Counted from the first letter of the stretch, positions 49,316 to 58,061 are shown. The stretch is DNA of 64,000 nucleotides from Streptomyces sp. WM6386 (GCF_000972385.1 NZ_JXTE01000008.1:1-64000), one strand, 5' to 3'. A program made the numbers and translations. Notes: a model not told the origin generated them from the sequence alone.

Positions 49316-50587
49316 TCACCGTACGGTCGGTTCCGCTTCCGGTACCGGCTTCTGCACCGGCGTACGCGACAGGAACAGCCCGAACACCGCCGGCTGCGCC
49401 TGGAGCATCTCCAGACGCCCTCCGTCGGCCTCCGCGAGGTCCCGGGCCACGGCGAGGCCGATGCCCGTCGAGTTCCGCCCGCTGATCGCCCGCTCGAAGA
49501 TCCGTGCGCCCAGGTCCGCGGGCACCCCCGGCCCCTCGTCCGTGACCTCGATGACCGTCTGGTTGCCGGTCACCCGGGTACGCAGCGCCACCGTGCCGCC
49601 GCCGTGCATGAGCGAGTTCTCGATCAGTGCCGCCAGCACCTGCGCCACCGCGCCCGGTGTACCGACCGCCCGCAGATGCCGCTTGCCGGAGCTCACGATG
49701 GCGCGGCCCGCGCTGCGGTAGGCCGGGCGCCACTCGGCGAGCTGCTGCTGGATGACCTCGTCGAGGTCGAAGGAGACGGCGGAGCCGGTACGGGGGTCGC
49801 GGGCGTTGGTGAGCAGCCGCTCCACCACGTCCGTCAGGCGTTCCACCTGCGTGAGCGCGATGGTCGCCTCTTCCTTCACCGTGTCCAGGTCGTCGGTGAG
49901 GGTGATCTCCTCAAGGCGCATGGACAGGGCGGTGAGCGGCGTGCGCAGCTGGTGGGAGGCGTCCGCCGCCAGCCGCCGCTCGGCGGTGAGCATACGGGCG
50001 ATGCGCTCGGCGGAGGAGTCCAGGACGTCGGCGACCCGGTCGAGCTCGTGGACGCCGTAGCGCTTGTGCCGGGGGCGCGGGTCGCCGGAACCGAGCCGTT
50101 CCGCGGTCTCGGCGAGGTCGGTCAGCGGCGACGCCAGCTTGTTGGCCTGCCGTACGGCGAGCAGCACGGCCGCGATCACCGCGAGCAGCGCCACCGCCCC
50201 GATGATCAGCAGGGTCCGGCCGACCTCCCGGGTCACCGACGAGCGAGGCTCCTGGACGGTGACCTTCTCGCCCGCCTCGCCGGTCTCCGTGGCGCTGATG
50301 ACGTCGCCGGTGAGCTTGGTGCCGACCTCGATGACCGGCTCGCCGGGGATCCGGATGACGGCGTACCGCTCCCCCGTGACCTGCTCCTTCAGGACCTGGG
50401 CGTCGACCGTCTGATGCCCGAGCAGCCGGCTGTCCACGATGCTGGCCAGCCGCACCGCCTCGGAATCGACCCGCTCCTGGGCGCTGTTGCTGATGGTGCG
50501 GGTCTCGACGATGACGAGGCTCACACCGAAGACGGCGATGACGACCAGCACCACGGCGAGCGTGGACTGGATGAGACGGCGACGCAC
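49316..50587 (-). CDS. Two-component sensor histidine kinase
   Basis: 423 residues. Two membrane helices (about 9-30 and 128-150) flank a small extracellular sensor of about 100 residues, then come a HAMP region (ANKLASPLTDLAETAERLGSGD) and the H-box ADASHQLRTPLTAL with the phospho-accepting His. The catalytic ATPase domain has N-box ENSLMH, VTDEGPGVP and STGIGLAVARDLAEADGG. GTG 50587 follows a GGAGGG box. It is downstream of the response regulator gene, 119 bases away across a dispersed repeat, and surely forms a pair with it. The signal is unknown. Confidence 0.93.
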   Translation of the reverse strand: MRRRLIQSTLAVVLVVIAVFGVSLVIVETRTISNSAQERVDSEAVRLASIVDSRLLGHQTVDAQVLKEQVTGERYAVIRIPGEPVIEVGTKLTGDVISATETGEAGEKVTVQEPRSSVTREVGRTLLIIGAVALLAVIAAVLLAVRQANKLASPLTDLAETAERLGSGDPRPRHKRYGVHELDRVADVLDSSAERIARMLTAERRLAADASHQLRTPLTALSMRLEEITLTDDLDTVKEEATIALTQVERLTDVVERLLTNARDPRTGSAVSFDLDEVIQQQLAEWRPAYRSAGRAIVSSGKRHLRAVGTPGAVAQVLAALIENSLMHGGGTVALRTRVTGNQTVIEVTDEGPGVPADLGARIFERAISGRNSTGIGLAVARDLAEADGGRLEMLQAQPAVFGLFLSRTPVQKPVPEAEPTVR

Positions 50588-50637
50588 GGAGCCCTCCGGA
50601 CGGTGACTTTTATGAGAGCGGCACGCCCGACCGACCT

Positions 50638-50690
50638 GAGGGGCGCGGGGAACTGCGCGACCAGCCCCCACCGGCCCGCGCGAACCACAC
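50638..50690. repeat. Dispersed Streptomyces intergenic element, copy B
   Basis: GGGGCGCGGGGAACTGCG followed by CGACCAGCC and a GGCCCGCG end matches the elements at 18231-18282 (inverted) and 57289-57340. It lies between the response regulator and kinase genes, where it could affect the mRNA junction. Confidence 0.7.
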
Positions 50691-50706
50691 AACCCTCGAC
50701 AGGCAG

Positions 50707-51384
50707 CTAGCTTTTCTCGAACCGGAACCCGACACCACGCACGGTGGCGATGTACCGAGGATTGGCCGCATCGTCACCGAGCTTCTTCCGAAGCCACGAG
50801 ATGTGCATGTCGAGCGTCTTGGTCGACGACCACCAAGTCGTGTCCCAGACCTCGCGCATCAGCTGGTCCCGGGTCACCACGCGCCCCGCGTCCCGCACGA
50901 GGACCCGCAGCAGGTCGAACTCCTTGGCCGTGAGCTGAAGCTCCTCGTCGCCCATCCACGCACGATGCGACTCGACGTCGATGCGCACCCCGTGCGTGGC
51001 CGGCGGCTGCGCCGGCTCCGCGGCACCGCGCCGGAGCAGGGCCCGAACCCGGGCGAGCAGCTCGGCGAGCCGGAACGGCTTGGTCACATAGTCGTCGGCG
51101 CCTGCGTCGAGGCCCACGACGGTGTCCACCTCGTCCGCGCGCGCGGTCAGGATGAGGACGGGCACGGTGAGGCCTTCGGCGCGCAGTCGGCGGGCCACTT
51201 CGAGGCCGTCCATGCCGGGGAGTCCGAGGTCCAGCACGACCAGATCGATGCCGCCCTGGATGCCGGCGTCGAGCGCGGTGGGGCCGTCCTCGCGCACCTC
51301 GACCTCGTACCCTTCCCGTCGCAGTGCGCGGGCCAGCGGCTCCGAGATGGACGCATCGTCCTCGGCGAGCAGTACACGGGTCAT
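50707..51384 (-). CDS. OmpR-family response regulator
   Basis: 225 residues. The receiver domain has the acidic pair in VLLAEDDASI, the phospho-accepting Asp in DLVVLDLGLPGMDGLEV, the conserved Thr in LILTARADE and Lys in YVTKPF. The C-terminal winged-helix DNA-binding domain reads LTAKEFDLLRVLVRDAGRVVTRDQLM, then TKTLDMHISWLRKKLGDDA and VRGVGFRFE. It is the first gene of the two-component pair. ATG 51384 is divergent from the peptide transporter at 51710, and a perfect TGGTAC/GTACCA dyad in the gap is a candidate binding site. Confidence 0.95.
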   Translation of the reverse strand: MTRVLLAEDDASISEPLARALRREGYEVEVREDGPTALDAGIQGGIDLVVLDLGLPGMDGLEVARRLRAEGLTVPVLILTARADEVDTVVGLDAGADDYVTKPFRLAELLARVRALLRRGAAEPAQPPATHGVRIDVESHRAWMGDEELQLTAKEFDLLRVLVRDAGRVVTRDQLMREVWDTTWWSSTKTLDMHISWLRKKLGDDAANPRYIATVRGVGFRFEKS

Positions 51385-51709
51385 GAGCTGATGGTAGACC
51401 GCCCTTGACAGAACATGGGGTGTGATCGCAAGCCCGTGATTCTTACCATGGGGCGATTTGGTACGAACCTATGTACCAGAGGTGAAAGGCCGTCAAGAGC
51501 CTTGGAAAACGTGTGTAAGGTTCCGCTGCCACCTGTGATCCATCTCTCAAGTCCTTCCATTTCCGGCACTGTCCTGCCGTATGGTGAAAGACGCCTTTTG
51601 CAGCACGGGGACCTTTGGCAATCACTTCACGCTGAAGGTCTCTTTCATGTGCGGGCCGGCCACCGCCAGCCTTGAACACGTTGCGCGTCCCCACCAGCAA
51701 GGAACGACC
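51385..51709. other. Divergent region between response regulator and peptide transporter
   Basis: About 325 bases contain no gene. The TGGTAC/GTACCA dyad is at 51459-51478. Sequences on both strands around 51440-51480 are AT-rich for this genome, as expected for promoters. The frame of the transporter is open back to 51581, but nothing there resembles the transporter N-terminus. Confidence 0.5.
51459..51478. promoter_or_regulatory. TGGTAC-N8-GTACCA dyad
   Basis: TGGTAC (51459-51464) and GTACCA (51473-51478) are perfect inverted complements with an eight-base spacer. They lie 75 bases upstream of the response regulator start and 230 bases upstream of the transporter start. This is a plausible operator, for the response regulator or another protein. 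Confidence 0.4.
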
Positions 51710-53206
51710 ATGGCGTCCAGCCTGACGAAGGACTCGGCCCGCCCGGGCACCCCCGGAACCGAGCAGACCTTCTTCGGCCACCCCCGCGGACTGGCCACTC
51801 TCTTCATGACCGAGATGTGGGAGCGTTTCTCCTACTACGGCATGAGGGCTCTCCTCCCGCTGTACCTCGTCGCCCCGGGCGGCCTCCACCTCAGCGCCGC
51901 GACGGCGACCGCGGTCTACTCCGTGTACGTGTCGCTCGTGTACCTGCTCGCGCTGCCCGGCGGCTGGTTCGGCGACCGCGTCTGGGGCCCCCGCAAGACC
52001 GTCGCCGTCGCCGGTGGCGTGATCATGCTCGGCCACCTCACGCTGGCCCTGCCGTCCTCCGGCACCTTCTACGCCGGTCTGGGCCTCGTCGCGCTCGGCT
52101 CGGGTCTGCTGAAGGCCAACATCTCCACGATGGTCGGCCACCTCTACGACGGCCCGGACGACCCGCGTCGCGACGGTGGCTTCACCGTCTTCTACATGGG
52201 CATCAACCTCGGCGCGTTCGCCGCGCCGCTGGTCATCGGCACCATCGGTGAGAACGTCAGCTGGCACCTGGGCTTCGCGCTCGCCGCGCTCGGCATGGCG
52301 CTGGGCCTCGGCCAGTTCCTGATCGGCTCCCGCCACCTGGCGGACCGCTCCAGCGTCGTCCCCACACCGCTGTCCGCCGAGGAGAAGCAGTCCACGCTCC
52401 GCAAGGCCGCCGTCTGGGCCGGTATCGCCGTGGTCTTCTACGCGATCGTCGGCTTCTCCGGCCACTACACGCTGAACTGGATCCTGGTCCCGCTGACCCT
52501 GCTCGGCCTGATCATCCCGGTGATGGTGCTGGCCCGCATCAAGCGCGACAAGGACCTGGACCGCACCGAGCAGAAGTCGATGTCGGCGTACATCTGGTTC
52601 TTCGTCGCCGCGGCCGTGTTCTGGATGATCTACGACCAGGGCGGCTCGACCCTGTCGATCTTCGCCGACTCCTCGGCCGACAACACCATCTTCGGCTGGG
52701 AGTTCCCGGTCTCCTGGTACCAGTCGGTCAACCCGGTCCTGATCATGGCGCTGGCCCCGGTCTTCGCCTGGTTCTGGCTCGCGCTGAACCGGCGCGGCAA
52801 GGAGCCGAGCACGATCGTGAAGTTCGCCTCGGGTCTGGTCCTGGTCGGCGCGTCCTTCTTCCTGTTCCTCGCCCCGCTGTCGATCGCCGAGGGCGGTCAC
52901 AAGGCGGCCGCGGCGTGGCTGGTGGCGATCTACTTCGTCCAGACGGTGGGCGAGCTGCTGCTGTCGCCGGTCGGCCTGTCGGTGACGACGAAGATGGCCC
53001 CGGCCAAGTACGCCTCCCAGATGATGGGCGTCTGGTTCCTGGCCGTCACCGCCGGCGACGCCACGACCGGACTGCTCTCCATCGCCGGCGTCGACCTCAA
53101 CAAGACGGGCATCGTCGCCCTGGAGGCCACGCTCGCCGTGGTCGCCGGTGTCGCGGTCTGGATGTACCGCAACCGCGTCAAGGAGCTCATGGGCTCCGTG
53201 CACTGA
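51710..53206 (+). CDS. POT/PTR family proton-dependent peptide transporter
   Basis: 498-residue membrane protein of the POT family, importing di- and tripeptides with protons. The signature FMTEMWERFSYYGMRALLPLYL carries the ExxERFxYY motif in helix 1. FTVFYMGINLGAFAAPLVIG is the second family motif, and about 14 helices follow. ATG 51710 has AAGGA upstream and precedes a short soluble N-terminus; the frame extends to 51581 without similarity. The gene ends at a strong hairpin. It is divergent from the two-component regulator. With the dipeptidase at 45.7-46.8 kb it could support peptide use, though they are not in one operon. Confidence 0.93.
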   Translation: MASSLTKDSARPGTPGTEQTFFGHPRGLATLFMTEMWERFSYYGMRALLPLYLVAPGGLHLSAATATAVYSVYVSLVYLLALPGGWFGDRVWGPRKTVAVAGGVIMLGHLTLALPSSGTFYAGLGLVALGSGLLKANISTMVGHLYDGPDDPRRDGGFTVFYMGINLGAFAAPLVIGTIGENVSWHLGFALAALGMALGLGQFLIGSRHLADRSSVVPTPLSAEEKQSTLRKAAVWAGIAVVFYAIVGFSGHYTLNWILVPLTLLGLIIPVMVLARIKRDKDLDRTEQKSMSAYIWFFVAAAVFWMIYDQGGSTLSIFADSSADNTIFGWEFPVSWYQSVNPVLIMALAPVFAWFWLALNRRGKEPSTIVKFASGLVLVGASFFLFLAPLSIAEGGHKAAAAWLVAIYFVQTVGELLLSPVGLSVTTKMAPAKYASQMMGVWFLAVTAGDATTGLLSIAGVDLNKTGIVALEATLAVVAGVAVWMYRNRVKELMGSVH

Positions 53207-53218
53207 CGTTTCTTCGAA

Positions 53219-53256
53219 CGAAGGGCCGCCTCACCACCCGGTGCGGTGGCCCTTCG
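53219..53256 (+). terminator. Terminator after the peptide transporter
   Basis: CGAAGGGCCGCC (53219-53230) pairs with GGTGGCCCTTCG (53245-53256) with one G-T pair, and the loop adds CACC/GGTG (53232-53235, 53240-53243). The right arm is followed by GGGGTTTT. Confidence 0.85.
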
Positions 53257-53301
53257 GGGTTTTCCGGCCGCGCTCGAGGACCGCACCACACCATCGAGAG
53301 C

Positions 53302-54114
53302 ATGCGTCGTACGTTCCTGTCGGTGGCCGCGGCCCTCGGCTTCCTCATGTCGTCGTCCGGCACGGTCGTGGAGGCGGTCCCGGAGACGATCCCGTACGGC
53401 GGCCACGAACGGCAGACCGTCACGGTGTACGGCGACCGGGGCGCCCCGCCGCTGGTGATCCTGCACGGCGGGTACTGGGCCGAGGACGCCGACTGGAGCC
53501 GCACGGCACGGTGGCTGGCGGCCCGGGGCTTCCGCGTCTACGAGACCGACTACCGCCTGAACACCGACGCCCGCTGGCCCGCGCAACGCGAGGACGTCCG
53601 GGCGGCTCTGCGCTGGATCGCCGCCGACTCCCCGGGCCGGCCCCTGCTGCTCGGCTCCTCCGCGGGCGGCCAGCTCGCGCTGGACGCGGCGACGTACGGT
53701 GCGGGCGGATCGCTGGTCCGGGGCGTGGTGGCCCTGTCCCCGGTCGCCTCCCCGTACCGGGCGTGGGTGGACGGCGGCCGCCCCGGAGCCACGGCCCAGC
53801 AGCGCCGCTTACGCCAGGAGGCACGCCGCCTGGTCGGCTGCGACCCCGACCGCACGGGCCCCCGCTGCTGGACCCGCTGGGGCGACCTCGCGGCCCGCGC
53901 ACACGCCTCCGGCGCGGACGACGCCCCGATGCTGCTCATCCACTCGGAGCGGGACTTCGTACCGTCGGCCCATTCGACGGAACTGGCGGCGGCGGAACGG
54001 CGATTGGGGCTCGAGGACATCACCGTACGCACGCTGGAGGGCGCCTCGCACGGAGGCGCCCTCATGAGCCGGGCGAGGAAGGACATCCTGCTCTGGTTGC
54101 GGGAGCACTCCTGA
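53302..54114 (+). CDS. Exported alpha/beta hydrolase
   Basis: 270 residues with an N-terminal signal peptide (MRRTFLSVAAALGFLMSSSG, cleavage near VEA). The hydrolase fold shows LVILHGGYW (HGG oxyanion element), the nucleophile in LLLGSSAGGQLAL, an acid in LLIHSERDFVPSA and the catalytic His in GASHGGAL. This arrangement resembles the HSL-type and kynurenine-formamidase-like esterases. Substrate unknown. The mature enzyme has two cysteines (GCDPDRTGPRCWTRWGD) that could form a disulfide outside. ATG 53302 gives the signal peptide; a longer open frame upstream lies in the transporter gene. It ends three bases from a convergent gene. Confidence 0.85.
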   Translation: MRRTFLSVAAALGFLMSSSGTVVEAVPETIPYGGHERQTVTVYGDRGAPPLVILHGGYWAEDADWSRTARWLAARGFRVYETDYRLNTDARWPAQREDVRAALRWIAADSPGRPLLLGSSAGGQLALDAATYGAGGSLVRGVVALSPVASPYRAWVDGGRPGATAQQRRLRQEARRLVGCDPDRTGPRCWTRWGDLAARAHASGADDAPMLLIHSERDFVPSAHSTELAAAERRLGLEDITVRTLEGASHGGALMSRARKDILLWLREHS

Positions 54115-54117
54115 CCG

Positions 54118-55386
54118 CTACCTCAGGCGGCGCCGTCCCGGCATGAACGTGAACACAGCCGCACCCAGCAGGACGGCCGTACCGGCAACCAGCCCCAAGG
54201 CCTTCAGCGCGTCGTGGTCCTCGGAACCCGTCGCCGCGAGACCACCGGAGGTCGAGCCACCGCCCGTCGACGACGAACCACCGGATGCCCCACCCTCCTG
54301 CTCGGTGGTGTCCAGGGTCAGCGACACCGACGTCTTGTCCGGCGTGCACGTCGTCGTCGTACCGAGCGCCTCGATCGTCAGCACCCCCGGCGACAGCGTC
54401 GACTCACCCGTCGCCCCCGGCTTGTAGGTACCGGTCATGTCGGGGATCTCGATCGGGTCGCCCGACTTGATGTCCTCGGCGTTGGTCGGCCCCTCCACAT
54501 GGACCGCACCCTCGTCGTCGCCGCCCAGCACCACGTCCATGGAGGGCTTGATCGAGTCCTTCGGGATGTTGGCCGGACTGTTCATCGGCGACTTCTTGAA
54601 CTGCACGGTGATGTCGAAATCCCCGCCGTTCTTCTTGGCGTTGATCTGGATCGTGGAGGTCGCCTTCTGCGTGCCGATGGGCGACTCACAGGTGTAGGGG
54701 ATGTCGACGACCTCGCCGGTGAAGTCGGTCTGCCCGCCGTCGGTCTCGGACGCACTCGCGGAGGGGGTCTCCGTGGCACTCTCCGTCGGCGTCGGGGACG
54801 TGCTCTCGCTCTCGGTCGGACTCGGGGTGGGACTCGGAGAACTCCCGTCCCCCTCCTCGACCTTGATGGTCGCGGCCGTCGGCACGGCCGCCGTCGGCGC
54901 GCAGTTGGTCTTCGTACCGTAGGCGTTGACGACGAACGCGTCCGGCGTCAGCGTCACGTCGCCGGCCGTCGTCAGTTTCAGTGTGCCCTTCATGTCGGAG
55001 AGCACCATGTCGCTGCCGATGGGGATCTCCGGGTTCTCCTGCGGGCCCTCCATCGCGATGTCGGCGCTCTGCGCACCGGCCGCCTTGAGGGTGCCGGTCG
55101 GCTTGACCTTGTCCTTCTCGATGACGATGGGGCCGGGGTTCTTCGAGGCGGCCTGGACGAACTTCCACACCACCTCGACCTCGTCGCCGACCTTCGCGGT
55201 CTCCGGGGCGGTGATCTCGACCTTGGTGGTGCCGTCCACCGGATCGCCCACGGGCGGTATGCAGTGCGTCGCGAACGACACCTCGGCGGCCTGCGCGGGC
55301 CCCGCGGCCACACCGATCAGCGCGCCCGCACAGCCGAGTGCGAGCGCGACTCTCGCGCCCGGCAGGACTCTCCTTCGCTGTCTCAC
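54118..55386 (-). CDS. Sortase-anchored surface protein with LAATG signal
   Basis: 422 residues. A signal peptide (about 1-33, ending AQAAE) precedes two related beta-rich domains of about 125 residues, each with one N-terminal and one C-terminal cysteine. They are joined by a Ser/Pro/Thr/Glu-rich linker. The second domain ends GVLTIEALGTTTTCTP. After a Gly/Ser linker the C-terminus has LAATG, a hydrophobic helix and RRRLR, a sorting signal of the LAxTG type used by class E sortases in Streptomyces. GTG 55386 overlaps the upstream stop (GTGA). It is the third gene of an operon with two membrane proteins; its ligand is unknown. Confidence 0.82.
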   Translation of the reverse strand: MRQRRRVLPGARVALALGCAGALIGVAAGPAQAAEVSFATHCIPPVGDPVDGTTKVEITAPETAKVGDEVEVVWKFVQAASKNPGPIVIEKDKVKPTGTLKAAGAQSADIAMEGPQENPEIPIGSDMVLSDMKGTLKLTTAGDVTLTPDAFVVNAYGTKTNCAPTAAVPTAATIKVEEGDGSSPSPTPSPTESESTSPTPTESATETPSASASETDGGQTDFTGEVVDIPYTCESPIGTQKATSTIQINAKKNGGDFDITVQFKKSPMNSPANIPKDSIKPSMDVVLGGDDEGAVHVEGPTNAEDIKSGDPIEIPDMTGTYKPGATGESTLSPGVLTIEALGTTTTCTPDKTSVSLTLDTTEQEGGASGGSSSTGGGSTSGGLAATGSEDHDALKALGLVAGTAVLLGAAVFTFMPGRRRLR

Positions 55387-56444
55387 GTGGATCCCTTTCT
55401 GGTGGGGGTCGTGGAGTTGTCGTCGTGCGGTGCGGAGAGCCGGTCGGCCGCGCCCGGATCGGAGTCCGGGGTGAACCACGGCAGGGTCGATGAGGGCGGC
55501 GGCTCCCGGTCCTGGGTGTGCAACCCCGGGAGCCGCAGGGTGAGTTCGGGCAACCGCAGCCGGACCGGGGTCCGTGCGCGGCCGGACCGATGCGGCCGCG
55601 CACGGTCGATCACGGCCATCCCGATCCGGAACAGCGCGGCGGGCACGACCAGACAGACCAGGATCCAGAACAGGGTCACGCCCCAGGGCCGGCCCACGCC
55701 CCAGGGCTGTTCGGCGAGGACCTTGCCGCCGTACTTGAGGGACACGGTGTAGTCGCCGTGCGCGCCGCCGGTGAGCTCGACGGGCAGTTCGATGCGTGCC
55801 TTCTTGCCGGGCGCGATCGTGCCGCGCCACTGCTGTTCCTCCCACCGCGGCGCGAACACGCCGTGGGAGGTGCCGACCTGGAAGACGGGGTTCTTGATCT
55901 CCGAGGTGCCGACGTTGCCGACGGTGAAGACGAGGGTGCGGGCGGGCGGTGCACCGAACCAGGTCAGCAGTCCGCCGGAGCCGTCGAGCCGGGTGTCGGT
56001 GAGCACCGACAGTCGCCCGCCGGAGGCCTCGGCCGGCAGCGGCTCCACCGCGTGTCCGGCGACCTGGAAGATGGCGTCGGCCTCGGCCTTCGCCCCGGTC
56101 ACCGTCGCCACGTGCACCACACAGGGGCAGGGCACGGGCGGCTCGGCGACCGGCAGCTTCTTGCTGAAACGGCCGTCGGCGTCCGTGGTGACGGCCCGGC
56201 CGTCCGCGTTGGCACAGGAGTTGGTGCCGCCGGGCACACCCCGTGACGGCACGGCCTGACCGCAGACGAGGATCATCAGCAGCGCCTTCGGCCGCCAGCC
56301 GCCGCCGGTGAGGGTGATCAAACCGCCGGTCCCCGCCTGGGACTTGGAGAGCTTCACGACGGGCCGCTCGGCGGCCTGGACGGGCGACGACACGACCGAC
56401 ACCAGCGCCAGGAGCACCGCCGCCACCAGGATCCGCACCTTCAC
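55383..56444 (-). CDS. Membrane-anchored Ig-like envelope protein
   Basis: 353 residues, middle gene of the surface-protein operon. A signal peptide (about 1-25, ending VQAAE) is followed by an extracytoplasmic region with three cysteine sites (LVCGQ, NSCANADG, PCPCVV). A beta-sandwich (LTWFGAPPARTLVFTVGNVGTSEIKNPVF) comes next, then one membrane helix near 268-290 (VTLFWILVCLVVPAALFRIG) and a Pro-rich basic cytoplasmic tail. The NVGTSEIKNPVFQV and GKKARIELPVEL strands resemble CARDB/Ig-like adhesion modules. GTG 56444 sits in a GTGA overlap with the preceding gene. It could present or tether the sortase substrate encoded next. No known homologue function. Confidence 0.72.
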   Translation of the reverse strand: MKVRILVAAVLLALVSVVSSPVQAAERPVVKLSKSQAGTGGLITLTGGGWRPKALLMILVCGQAVPSRGVPGGTNSCANADGRAVTTDADGRFSKKLPVAEPPVPCPCVVHVATVTGAKAEADAIFQVAGHAVEPLPAEASGGRLSVLTDTRLDGSGGLLTWFGAPPARTLVFTVGNVGTSEIKNPVFQVGTSHGVFAPRWEEQQWRGTIAPGKKARIELPVELTGGAHGDYTVSLKYGGKVLAEQPWGVGRPWGVTLFWILVCLVVPAALFRIGMAVIDRARPHRSGRARTPVRLRLPELTLRLPGLHTQDREPPPSSTLPWFTPDSDPGAADRLSAPHDDNSTTPTRKGST

Positions 56445-57256
56445 GACACCGCTCCCGTCAACTCGACCTCGGCACAAGAGGGTTCGGGCGCGTCGCCCCT
56501 ACGGCGCCTTCGACGTCGTACGACGAACAGCGCTCCCCCGGCCGCCACCACCCCGGCGACCCCCACCCCCCACGGCCCGTCCCCCGTCGACACACTCGCC
56601 GCGTCCCGCACCCCACCCGCCGCCGTCACCGTCAGCCGCACCTCGACAGAGTCCAGCGCGGGCGCACTCCATGGCTCGCTGAGCCCGAGCCGCCGCCCCG
56701 GCGCCAGCTCGGCCGTCAGGGTGCGCGGGGCCCGGTCGAGAACCCGGCCGAAGACACCGTCGGCACGGACCGCGAGCGTGGGTACGAGCGGGGTCGTACC
56801 GCGATCGACCAGCTCGTACGTGATGCGATCACCGTGCACGGCGAGGTGCTCGACGGTCAGCGCGGAAACGCTGGGCACAACGGCCCGCAGGTGAAGAGTC
56901 ACCCGCCGGGTGCGCCCGTCGGAGTCCCGGACCACGATCCCGGCGGCCCCGTCCTCATCGGGAACGGTCACGGTGAAGGGCACCTCGGTGCGGGTGCCCG
57001 GGGCCGGCCGGAGCCGGTCGTCGGCGAAGGTGACGTCGACGCCCTCGCCCCTCAGAGAGACGTCGACCGAGCCTTCGCCGCGGTTGGTCAGCGCCACCGT
57101 GTCCTGAAGCACGGCCCCGGGCTCACCCTCCCCGTAGAACGCGGGCCGCCCCTCCCCCGAGGGCGCAACGGACCACCCGCCGACGGCAGTTGCGACCGGG
57201 ACGGCGGAGAGCAGAGCGAGCAGGGTCAGCCCCAGCACACGAAGGGCGAACGACAT
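56441..57256 (-). CDS. Membrane-anchored DUF916-like protein
   Basis: 271 residues and first gene of the three-gene surface operon. A signal peptide (about 1-25, ending ATAVG) leads into two beta domains: GGWSVAPSGEGRPAFYGEGEPG, with DTVALTNRGEGSVDVSLRGEGVDVTF, resembles the DUF916 domain found with WxL surface proteins, and a second domain ends near 225. A membrane helix (VGVAGVVAAGGALFVV) and an RRRRRRRGD patch follow, and a short acidic tail ends in the cytoplasm. ATG 57256 has an ACGGAG box. Stop and next start overlap (GTGA). A role in building a surface complex is inferred from context. Confidence 0.72.
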   Translation of the reverse strand: MSFALRVLGLTLLALLSAVPVATAVGGWSVAPSGEGRPAFYGEGEPGAVLQDTVALTNRGEGSVDVSLRGEGVDVTFADDRLRPAPGTRTEVPFTVTVPDEDGAAGIVVRDSDGRTRRVTLHLRAVVPSVSALTVEHLAVHGDRITYELVDRGTTPLVPTLAVRADGVFGRVLDRAPRTLTAELAPGRRLGLSEPWSAPALDSVEVRLTVTAAGGVRDAASVSTGDGPWGVGVAGVVAAGGALFVVRRRRRRRGDAPEPSCAEVELTGAVS

Positions 57257-57288
57257 CGGCGGCTCCGTAAAATCGTGCGTTGCGGTAC

Positions 57289-57340
57289 GCGCCCCGTCAG
57301 GGGCGCAGGGAACTGCGCGAGCAACCACGAACCGCCCGCA
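57289..57340. repeat. Dispersed Streptomyces intergenic element, copy C
   Basis: GCGCCCC (57289-57295) and GGGGCGC (57300-57306) form a hairpin, followed by AGGGAACTGCGCGAGC and an ACCGCCCGCAG end. It is a diverged copy of the elements at 18231-18282 and 50638-50690. It lies between the 3' end of the LPQTG protein gene and the start of the surface operon. Confidence 0.7.
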
Positions 57341-57380
57341 GCCGCCAGAAGCCATGGCCCGGCAGATCCGATGGCGCACC

Positions 57381-58061
57381 TCACCCGACAGAACGCCGAC
57401 GCCTCCGCGTCACCCACAACGACCCCGCCGCCCCCGCGAGCAACACCGTGCCGCCAAGCGTCCCCAGCGCGATCGCCGAATCCTCAGGCCCCGTCTGCGG
57501 AAGGGAATCACCGGAGCCGGACTCACTCTGCGCACCCCCGGCGGAGCCACCCGCGGCGGTCACATCGAGACTCAGAGACGGCCCAGGACTGTTCGTCGGC
57601 GTACAGGTGGTCGTCGTACCGAGCGCGATGATCGTCAGCACACCCGCCGTGAAGGTGACCTTGCCGGACCCCTTCGGCGTGTACGTACCGCTCAAGTCAT
57701 TGATCTTGATGGGGGTGTTGGCGGGCACCACCGCCTGGTTGGCCGAGCCGGTCACCTTCAGGGTGCCCTTCTCCGCACCGCCCAGCTGGATGACCGCGCT
57801 CGGCTTCATCGACCCCTTGCCCAGATCGACCGGGCTGGACGAGACGCCCTTCTGCCAGGACATGGTGATCTTGTAACCGCTGCCGCTCTTTACGCCCTTG
57901 ATGTCGATGGGCGAGACGGCGCTCTTGTCGCCGATCGGCGTCTTGCACTGGTACTTGACGTCGACGACCTCGGCCCGGGCGGCGGGGGCGGCCATCAGCA
58001 CCACCGAGCCGGCCAGGGCCGCGGTGGACGCGAGCGCGGCGGTTCGTTTCCGGTACGACAC
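57381..58061 (-). CDS. Sortase-anchored surface protein with LPQTG signal
   Basis: 226 residues. After a signal peptide (about 1-30, ending AARAE) there is one beta-rich domain of about 125 residues beginning VVDVKYQCKTPIGDKSA and ending GVLTIIALGTTTTCTP. It is plainly homologous to the second domain of the LAATG protein at 54118-55386. A Gly/Ser linker leads to LPQTG, a hydrophobic helix and RRRRRSVG, a complete sorting signal. Thus the two proteins share a binding or structural module but carry different sorting pentapeptides. GTG 58061 follows AAGGGAG. It is separated from the surface operon by a dispersed repeat and probably has its own promoter. Confidence 0.85.
   Translation of the reverse strand: MSYRKRTAALASTAALAGSVVLMAAPAARAEVVDVKYQCKTPIGDKSAVSPIDIKGVKSGSGYKITMSWQKGVSSSPVDLGKGSMKPSAVIQLGGAEKGTLKVTGSANQAVVPANTPIKINDLSGTYTPKGSGKVTFTAGVLTIIALGTTTTCTPTNSPGPSLSLDVTAAGGSAGGAQSESGSGDSLPQTGPEDSAIALGTLGGTVLLAGAAGSLWVTRRRRRSVG

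Noticed and set aside
52915..53301. Extended N-terminus of the alpha/beta hydrolase
   Set aside because: The extension lies in the transporter gene in another frame and across its terminator; the ATG at 53302 begins a proper signal peptide.
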